This document shows positions 5,749-10,550 of a DNA stretch of 10,550 nt, in pieces. Location of the stretch: positions 1 to 10,550 of the forward strand of contig CAMPKR010000059.1 in assembly GCA_946887345.1 (NCBI GenBank), given 5' to 3'. The notes beneath the pieces were generated by a model. It saw only the letters and a program-made list of their open reading frames with translations. It ran no database searches and was not told where the DNA came from. The translations under genes and the position numbers were made by a program. The number at the start of each line of letters is the position of its first letter. Position 1 is the first letter of the stretch. The stretch is from an uncultured Bacteroidota bacterium (GTDB lineage Bacteria > Bacteroidota > Bacteroidia > Chitinophagales > Chitinophagaceae).

Positions 5749-6954
5749 CTAAAGGTTCTTCATGAATTCAGAAACACTTTCCATCACGTGGCTTATCTGC
5801 GCGTCATTCAGGCCATGATGACATGCGAGCAACATACCACCGCGCATTACCTTGTCAGCCTCAGGATATCCGCCCTTAGCAGCCTTATGCGGCTGGTGCT
5901 TGAAGCCAGGCTGGCGAAGTATGTTCCCGGTAAACACCGTACGTGTCTGAATGTTCCTCGTCTCCAGGAATATCTGCATATCGCGACGAAGAAACGGAGC
6001 TGTCTCGCGAAGTGTGGTAGCAAAAGCCAGCCAACCTGTACGTGAATCAGGCAACTGCTTCGGCAGTATGAAGAACTCCTCCCACTGGCTGAAGAATTCG
6101 CGCATGCGGGCATAGTTAGAAGTCCGGTCATCAATGTTCTTGGCAAGATTGTCCAGTTGAACAAGGCCGAAGGCGGCACCCAATTCTGACGGTTCTATAT
6201 TATAGCCCGGCTCCTCAAACACAAATTTTGCATCGTAAGGAATACCTTCTATCTCGACGTTAAAGCGGTTTTCTATCTTTTCTGATTCTACAAAGAGTGA
6301 CGAGCTACGCCCCCAACTGCGAAGAAGACGGCCACGGTCGTAGAAGGCTTCAGTATTCACGCAAAGCATTCCACCATTGCCGGCACAGTTGATAATATGC
6401 GAACCATAAAAACTCGTAGTGCTCATATCAGTAAAGCGACCCGAGGAAGCACCTCCGATTTCAGCGCCCAGTGTGTCAGCCGAATCTTCCAATACAAAAA
6501 TACCATGCTTGTCAGCTATCTCACGGAGTACTTTCCAATCTGGCAGGTTGCCTATCAGGTTGGGGATGACCATTGCCTTTGTTTTAGGCGTGATCATCTC
6601 AGCCACTTTATTTACGTCTACATTATAAGTTCCCTCTTCCACGTCTATAAAAGCAGGAACCCAGCCTTTCTTAATGAGTGGAGCTACGGTAGTGGAAAAA
6701 GTAAGTGCAGGCGTAAGGATTTCAGAACCGGGCTCAAAATTCATCAGATCTCCAGCCAGGTACAGTGCCGATGAGCCACTGTTCACCATAATACCGTACT
6801 TCTTTGCATAAAGGGCAGCAACGCGCTGTTCCATTTCACGAACGTGCTTACCCATTTGAGTAGATGTATTCAGCACATTCATTACCGCTTCTTTCTCTGC
6901 TTCACCATATACGGCTTTACCGTAGGGCACGTGTATGTAGTCTGTTTGTAGCAT
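5749..6954 (-). CDS. DegT/DnrJ/EryC1-family PLP enzyme, RfbH/ColD-like, His replaces catalytic Lys
   Basis: Fold-type-I PLP enzyme of nucleotide-sugar metabolism, 401 aa. Family marks: PYGKAVYGEAEKEAVMNVL near the N-terminus, VNSGSSALYLA (57-67, phosphate-binding turn), TPALTFSTTVAP (81-92), PNLIGNLPDW (131-140, as in the dehydratase branch's LGNPxD), VLEDSADTLGAEIGG (154-168, D157 expected to hold the PLP ring nitrogen), SFYGSHIINCAGNGGML (181-197), and NIEPSELGAAFGLVQLD. At the Schiff-base Lys position of SFHxxK stands H186. This swap is known in ColD and CDP-4-keto-6-deoxyglucose 3-dehydrase (E1/RfbH), which remove a C3 hydroxyl instead of transaminating. The Cys pattern of E1's iron-sulfur site is not seen, so it is nearer ColD in that respect. 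A 3-deoxysugar role is inferred; the substrate is unknown. It is followed in the same frame by the membrane gene at 5745. The ATG start is well placed. Confidence 0.88.
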   Translation of the reverse strand: MLQTDYIHVPYGKAVYGEAEKEAVMNVLNTSTQMGKHVREMEQRVAALYAKKYGIMVNSGSSALYLAGDLMNFEPGSEILTPALTFSTTVAPLIKKGWVPAFIDVEEGTYNVDVNKVAEMITPKTKAMVIPNLIGNLPDWKVLREIADKHGIFVLEDSADTLGAEIGGASSGRFTDMSTTSFYGSHIINCAGNGGMLCVNTEAFYDRGRLLRSWGRSSSLFVESEKIENRFNVEIEGIPYDAKFVFEEPGYNIEPSELGAAFGLVQLDNLAKNIDDRTSNYARMREFFSQWEEFFILPKQLPDSRTGWLAFATTLRETAPFLRRDMQIFLETRNIQTRTVFTGNILRQPGFKHQPHKAAKGGYPEADKVMRGGMLLACHHGLNDAQISHVMESVSEFMKNL

Positions 6955-7010
6955 TTCTAAGGATTAGAATGCGAATGTAAACAGATAGCGGGAATTTAAA
7001 AAGTTAATGA

Positions 7011-7035
7011 ATGTGAATTGCAAGGCGCTTCACAT
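7011..7035. repeat. 7-bp perfect inverted repeat between minus-strand genes
   Basis: ATGTGAA (7011-7017) and TTCACAT (7029-7035) are perfect complements around an 11-base loop, in the 92-base gap between the 919-residue protein gene and the DegT-like gene. On the minus strand a T5 run follows only about 10 bases later, so it is a poor intrinsic terminator. It could equally be an operator. The rest of the gap shows no convincing promoter. Confidence 0.4.
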
Positions 7036-7046
7036 GAGAAATAATA

Positions 7047-9806
7047 CTATTTTTTCTTAATGTTCATAGTACGTTTCTTCTGCCTTATCTCGAACTGAAT
7101 ATCCTTCACGTTATTATTAACCATATCAGCGTGCAGGGCATTTTCTACCGGCCTGAAGTTTTCGTCGAAGGCTGCCTCAGAAAGGCTCACGGTGTAGTTC
7201 CCTGCGGGTACATTCAGATAAAACTCGCCGCCTTCATCTGTAATAGTTGAATACTCCACGCCATTTTCGTCTTTGGCTATCACCTTTATGCGCTCTAATG
7301 AGAACTTCAGATTGGATGTGGAGTCGAGTACCAGCCTTAGCCGCCCCTGTAATACGCGGCTCACTTTATATGGCACAGGAAATATGTTGCTGCCGGAAAC
7401 ATTAACTTCTTGTCTTACCCCGTTGCTTGGTGCCCAGCCTCTCAGCTTGCTTGTGAAACCGAAGTCTAGCTTATAGGTACCCTTATCTGCATTTCTCAAT
7501 TCCACAATGCCCTTCTCGTTAGAAACAAACATTTGCTCGCCAAGCGATAATGTTTGTCCTACCACTGCCTGTTCATCTCCATCCATCACTCCGTTACCAT
7601 TCCCATCTGTAAAAAGCTGCAGCTTCACGGTATGGTATTTCCTTATAGGCAGAAATGGTGCGTTCAGCCTTACACGCAGAGAAGCGTTAAAAAATGTTTG
7701 CGAACCGGAACCGTTAAATGGCACTATACCTGACATTGTGAAATCAAATCCACGACGGGGATTGGAATAGATTATATTCAGCAGTGCATTTGTTGTCTTG
7801 ACATCTCCGGGTTTACTAACGGAATAGTTGTATTGACCGCGCAATCCAAGAGTCTTCTTAAATAGACTTACATCTACAAAAGGACTAACATAAACACGTT
7901 CTATATCTGTTTTACCTTCAAGGTAAGCCAGGTATTCATGATAATAGAATGGCCCTTTATCATATCTGAAAGTCGCCCCCACATTGTACACCTGTACTGT
8001 GCCCTGCGTACTAAAAATCGTCGCCCGATCTCTAGGATCACCTCCCAGCACGGAATTGTAACCAAAGCTGGAATTGGTATTGATATAAAAATTTCTTCCT
8101 AAGAAAACTGCAGTAGTCAGGTTAAGGTAATCGTACGAAATAGTCTCTTTAAAATCTCCTGACTGAACCTGCCTTTGGCTACCGGCAGACAGGGTAATGT
8201 TACTCACCTTTGTGTTCCAGCCGGTACGCACACCGTAGTTATTTGTACGAAGATTAAAGATATTAGTAAACAACAGGCTGTCGAAGAAATAATTCTGCTT
8301 CCTGAAGTTGTATTCGTAGAATGCGCCGAGAAATAGCTTTTTATAGAGCCACCTCACGTCGTGCGTCTGCACTCTTTGACCTTTGTATATACCCGGGTAG
8401 TTATCGCTATTGTAATTGATTACTGATAGTACGTTTACATTTTTGCTTGTCCATTGAAAATCGTAACCCAGTGAACTACCCATTATCATACCCGGTGCCC
8501 CCGCTGCAAGGGTTCCTGTACTTTGCTCCATGCCTACACCGGTCTTGAAACGGGCGCGCGCGTTCGACCCTAATGACACTTCCATGTCCTGGCTTACAAC
8601 GTGCGCATTCACCTTAGCTACATTGTCAAGGCTTGAATTATAGTTTTCTTTCAGCTTTATGTTGTCTGTGAGCATATACACAAGGTGAGCACCGAAAACC
8701 TTGGTGTCTCCTACCCTGCTCTTCAACATACCGAATACATCTACCGAATTAGCATTGTCTTTCCAGTTATAAGCTACCTTACCTCCATATCCGTCTATCG
8801 CAAAATCACTTAGCTCGGATATGTTTCCGCCTTTCACATGCAGGTGCTTGCCATGGTATTCACCTCTCATTATCTGGTTGTCCACCCTCTGGCCTATAGA
8901 ATAAGTATTGCTGCGGTATTCCAGGGAAACCTTATCGTTCTCAGTCAGGTCCACACTACCATAAACAGCGCCATAGTATTGTGCCGGGGTGCCTTCCTGG
9001 TAGTTGGTCCCAGCCTCCAGTTGCAGGGGCATATTCAGGTAGGCCGAAGCGTGCTGCTTCAAACTATAGCCCACCTTGGATATCATTTGGGCAAGATTAA
9101 ATAAGTCTACGCTATCTTTTACCGTTATTCTTATTTCCTGCTTGGTAAGCATTGACCATTCTTTATCAGTGATCATGATCGGCAGACGGTGAACCGTATC
9201 GCCGCCAGGCTTTAAGGAAATATTCACCTTCTCATCAAGTTGTAGAAACTCGTTTTTATATGTTACTTCATAATTGGAAACCGTGTTCCCGGAGTTTTTT
9301 ATATATACAGGTACCTGGACATTTTTCTGGTGACCGGTCATTACTAGGTTGGAATTGGGTAAGCTGGTCCTGAATTTATTGAACTCCTTTACCTTCACGT
9401 AAAAGTAATCATAACGCGCCTCAGCACTATTGTTCAGGCGATATTCAACCTTTATTTGCTGCCAGCTGGCATCAGTATTGTTGCCTTGAGGCAAAATCCT
9501 TATCGGTATAATAGTATTTTCACTAGCCTTCAGATCAATGTTAATCAGCGGCTGAGTTATCAACTGCCAGCCCTTGGGTGCAGTAATAGAAACCGTAATA
9601 GCCAGCTTATCGGAAGTAGTATTGTTAAGGGTAAGATTATTAAACAGGAAGTCCTTGTTCGAACTCGCCACCAGGGAGTCGCTCATTACGCGCGACGTGA
9701 ATGCAGTCTTTATTACTTGCGCATTTATTCCATTGCTAAAGGCAAAGAATACACACAGTAAATAAAAAACTCCTCTCTCTCTCTTATGTTGTGTCTGGCT
9801 TTTCAT
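7047..9806 (-). CDS. Large outer-membrane beta-barrel protein with Ig-like ends, usher-like layout (919 aa)
   Basis: Secreted, probably outer-membrane protein. Seen in order: signal peptide (HKRER, then hydrophobic VFYLLCVFFAFS, cleavage near INAQ at ~30); two Ig-like beta-sandwich regions of NEW3-like type (about 35-140 and 145-245; SITAPKGW, VPVYIKNSGNTVSNYEV, ISLKPGGD); about 250-715 of alternating aromatic/polar strands with Gly/Asn/Asp turns, the look of a many-stranded beta-barrel; then LQLFTDGNGNGVMDGDE (729-745), whose residues 734-745 fit an EF-hand-type calcium loop, opening an SdrD-B-like domain; and a last carboxypeptidase-regulatory-like domain (about 818-905; TDEGGEFYLNVPAGNYTV). 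It ends in KKK without a recognisable type IX sorting domain. Barrel plus terminal sandwiches near a pilin-like gene suggests an usher or secretion pore; this is inference, and a general surface or transport barrel is possible. It has its own transcript, since a terminator lies upstream. Confidence 0.8.
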   Translation of the reverse strand: MKSQTQHKRERGVFYLLCVFFAFSNGINAQVIKTAFTSRVMSDSLVASSNKDFLFNNLTLNNTTSDKLAITVSITAPKGWQLITQPLINIDLKASENTIIPIRILPQGNNTDASWQQIKVEYRLNNSAEARYDYFYVKVKEFNKFRTSLPNSNLVMTGHQKNVQVPVYIKNSGNTVSNYEVTYKNEFLQLDEKVNISLKPGGDTVHRLPIMITDKEWSMLTKQEIRITVKDSVDLFNLAQMISKVGYSLKQHASAYLNMPLQLEAGTNYQEGTPAQYYGAVYGSVDLTENDKVSLEYRSNTYSIGQRVDNQIMRGEYHGKHLHVKGGNISELSDFAIDGYGGKVAYNWKDNANSVDVFGMLKSRVGDTKVFGAHLVYMLTDNIKLKENYNSSLDNVAKVNAHVVSQDMEVSLGSNARARFKTGVGMEQSTGTLAAGAPGMIMGSSLGYDFQWTSKNVNVLSVINYNSDNYPGIYKGQRVQTHDVRWLYKKLFLGAFYEYNFRKQNYFFDSLLFTNIFNLRTNNYGVRTGWNTKVSNITLSAGSQRQVQSGDFKETISYDYLNLTTAVFLGRNFYINTNSSFGYNSVLGGDPRDRATIFSTQGTVQVYNVGATFRYDKGPFYYHEYLAYLEGKTDIERVYVSPFVDVSLFKKTLGLRGQYNYSVSKPGDVKTTNALLNIIYSNPRRGFDFTMSGIVPFNGSGSQTFFNASLRVRLNAPFLPIRKYHTVKLQLFTDGNGNGVMDGDEQAVVGQTLSLGEQMFVSNEKGIVELRNADKGTYKLDFGFTSKLRGWAPSNGVRQEVNVSGSNIFPVPYKVSRVLQGRLRLVLDSTSNLKFSLERIKVIAKDENGVEYSTITDEGGEFYLNVPAGNYTVSLSEAAFDENFRPVENALHADMVNNNVKDIQFEIRQKKRTMNIKKK
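9773..9784. repeat. (CT)6 dinucleotide tract in codons 8-12 of the 919-aa gene
   Basis: Six CT units on the plus strand (AG on the coding strand) lie in the n-region of the signal peptide, encoding the KRERG stretch. Addition or loss of one unit would shift the frame almost at the start of translation. Confidence 0.8.
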
Positions 9807-9880
9807 GCCGTTTACATTATCGTTTGCCTTGCAAGCTCTAATGCATTGGTTGTCTTGTCTTTATCCTCTTAAAAGACTTG

Positions 9881-9888
9881 TAAATATA
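9881..9888 (-). promoter_or_regulatory. Possible -7 element for the 919-aa gene (TATATTTA)
   Basis: On the minus strand TATATTTA fits TAnnTTTG except for the last base, about 75 bases before the ATG at 9806 and just downstream of the preceding terminator. No TTG lies at the right distance upstream (the nearest is ~13 bases away). The remainder of the 150-base gap 9807-9956 holds only the terminator hairpin. Confidence 0.3.
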
Positions 9889-9911
9889 TATTATGTTTTC
9901 AATAAATTTTA

Positions 9912-9943
9912 AAAGGGGCAAGTGCCTGAGCAGATGCCCCTTT
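9912..9943 (-). terminator. Rho-independent terminator after the 65-aa gene
   Basis: AAAGGGGCA and TGCCCCTTT form a perfect 9-bp stem with a 14-base loop, running on into TTTTAAAATTT on the minus strand. It starts 13 bases after the stop of the small gene at 9957. Because the arms begin with A3 and end with T3, it may work in both directions. It separates the pilin-like/small-protein transcript from the 919-aa gene. Confidence 0.8.
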
Positions 9944-9956
9944 CTATCTGTAAGTG

Positions 9957-10154
9957 TTACATCAGGTGTTTGAGCATTACCTCCATGTTATATTCCATGG
10001 CTTTGTTCATGTCTTCAAGTTCATGGAGATCATGCGCGCAGGAATGGTCACTCAGGAGATCAAGGCCATGTTCTACTTGCCCCAGGTATGCATCATAAGA
10101 GACCTGGTCACGATATTTATGATCATAAATATCCTTCGCTATATCTAGTTCCAT
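9957..10154 (-). CDS. Small acidic His-rich protein of unknown function (65 aa)
   Basis: Hypothetical cytoplasmic protein, no signal peptide or membrane helix. It is acidic and predicted mostly helical, with a cluster DHSCAHDLHELEDM (36-49) in which H37, C39, H41 and H44 are spaced HxCxHxxH, plus H12, H29 and H63; the cluster could bind a metal but matches no motif I know. The coding strand has GAGAGG just before the ATG, one of the clearer Shine-Dalgarno sites here, which supports this strand over the opposite-strand open frame. It starts 25 bases after the stop of the pilin-like gene, so they are co-transcribed, and a strong terminator follows. No function can be assigned. Confidence 0.6.
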   Translation of the reverse strand: MELDIAKDIYDHKYRDQVSYDAYLGQVEHGLDLLSDHSCAHDLHELEDMNKAMEYNMEVMLKHLM

Positions 10155-10179
10155 ATCCTCTCAGTTTTTGTGTTAGCAA

Positions 10180-10550
10180 TTACTGCTGTGTGGCAGTATA
10201 TACAACTGAAGTAGTATAGGTACCTGCGGGATATGTAAAGCCCGGCTCCGCCTTGTACTGTATAGAGAACAGCTGGTTAGAACCGTACGTACCGCTCGTT
10301 ATCAGGTCTTGATCGGCATCCGTCAGCGTGGCATACGATGATGTAGAGAAAGGTGAAGCAACACTACCGCCGGTAGAGTTAGCAGTAACCATCAGTTTCA
10401 GAACACCACTCACTGGCATTGTAGTACCCGTAGTGTAAGAACCAGTGTAAGTAAAATTGGTAGCATTCGATTTAACAGCCACATCGAAAGCCAGGTTCGA
10501 CTGAACTTTCAGCTGCTGTGCAGTAGAGGTTACACCGTTGGCGTAATCAG
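10180..10550 (-). CDS. Pilin-like / spore-coat-U-like secreted beta-sandwich protein, N-terminus outside window
   Basis: C-terminal 123 codons of a gene that begins beyond the right edge; the frame is open from 10550 to TAA at 10180-10182. Seen: DYANGV, then QLKVQSNLAFDVAVKSNATNF, a middle rich in Thr, Ser and Gly with no Cys, and the ending FTYPAGTYTTSVVYTATQQ. A beta-rich domain with 'L.V.SN..FDV.VK' early and a terminal 'PAGTYTTxVxYT' strand is the form of SCPU/DUF4402-like and fimbrial-subunit-like proteins, exported and in other phyla assembled by chaperone-usher machinery. Export cannot be checked because the N-terminus is missing. A GTG at 10482 is only an internal Val codon of this frame (DVAVK). 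The exact family is uncertain; a secreted surface beta-sandwich is likely. It shares a transcript with the 65-aa gene. Confidence 0.7.
   Translation of the reverse strand, partial: DYANGVTSTAQQLKVQSNLAFDVAVKSNATNFTYTGSYTTGTTMPVSGVLKLMVTANSTGGSVASPFSTSSYATLTDADQDLITSGTYGSNQLFSIQYKAEPGFTYPAGTYTTSVVYTATQQ

Noticed and set aside
6397..6774. Plus-strand open frames inside the DegT-like gene
   Set aside because: Antisense shadows of a gene with strong family motifs.
7012..7034. CRP-like site TGTGA/TCACA
   Set aside because: The half-sites are separated by 13 bases instead of 6, so it does not fit a CRP dimer.
9954..10148. Plus-strand open frame opposite the 65-aa gene
   Set aside because: No ribosome site, opposite to the direction of all neighbours, and its translation is low-complexity hydrophobic/His; the minus frame has a Shine-Dalgarno site and operon context.
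10180..10482. A complete 100-aa gene starting at GTG 10482
   Set aside because: The frame stays open to 10550 with matching family pattern (YANGV, LKVQSNLAFDV), so the GTG is an internal Val codon.
1..10550. CRISPR arrays, tRNAs, insertion sequences or phage genes
   Set aside because: Looked for and not seen: no regularly spaced repeats of ~25-40 bases, no transposase-like frame, no tRNA-like cloverleaf.

Overview
The window is an ordinary-looking chromosomal stretch from a Bacteroidota bacterium, most likely of the Chitinophagaceae/Sphingobacteriia type. The evidence is moderate GC, few Shine-Dalgarno sequences, -7 elements of the TAnnTTTG kind, a LiaF-like / LytS-like / LytTR regulatory operon of the sort common in that phylum, and a large signal-peptide-bearing outer-membrane barrel protein. 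The assignment is inference from style and gene families; no rRNA or other marker is present.

Layout. (1) 1-1089, minus: an HisKA-type sensor histidine kinase whose C-terminal end runs off the left edge. It is divergent, across a ~95-base promoter region, from (2) a plus-strand pair: a 70-residue single-pass membrane protein and a family-2 glycosyltransferase (1185-2465). (3) 2466-5418, plus: a regulatory operon made of a LiaI/LiaF-like membrane protein, a DUF4288-like small protein, a LytS-type (His_kinase family) sensor and a LytTR response regulator. A direct repeat upstream of it has exactly the geometry of a LytTR-regulator binding site. (4) 5404-6954, minus: a DegT/RfbH-like PLP enzyme with His in place of the catalytic Lys, followed in the same frame by a small three-helix membrane protein. 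The latter is convergent with the response regulator and overlaps its 3' end by 15 bases. (5) 7047-10550, minus: a 919-residue outer-membrane protein (Ig-like domains, beta-barrel, C-terminal calcium-loop/Ig-like domains); upstream of it a 65-residue acidic His-rich protein, and at the right edge the C-terminal part of a secreted beta-sandwich protein resembling spore-coat-U/pilin-like subunits.

How they may work together. Block 3 is probably a self-contained envelope-stress circuit: membrane sensor module, kinase and DNA-binding regulator, possibly autoregulated through the repeats at 2471-2501. Blocks 2 and 4 supply surface-sugar functions (glycosyl transfer, deoxysugar formation). Block 5 looks like part of a surface-structure or secretion locus, with a possible usher-like barrel next to a pilin-like subunit; this is the part most worth following up, and most of its other components lie beyond the right edge. 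No tRNA, rRNA, CRISPR, insertion sequence or phage gene was seen. No gene-free stretch exceeds about 150 bases.
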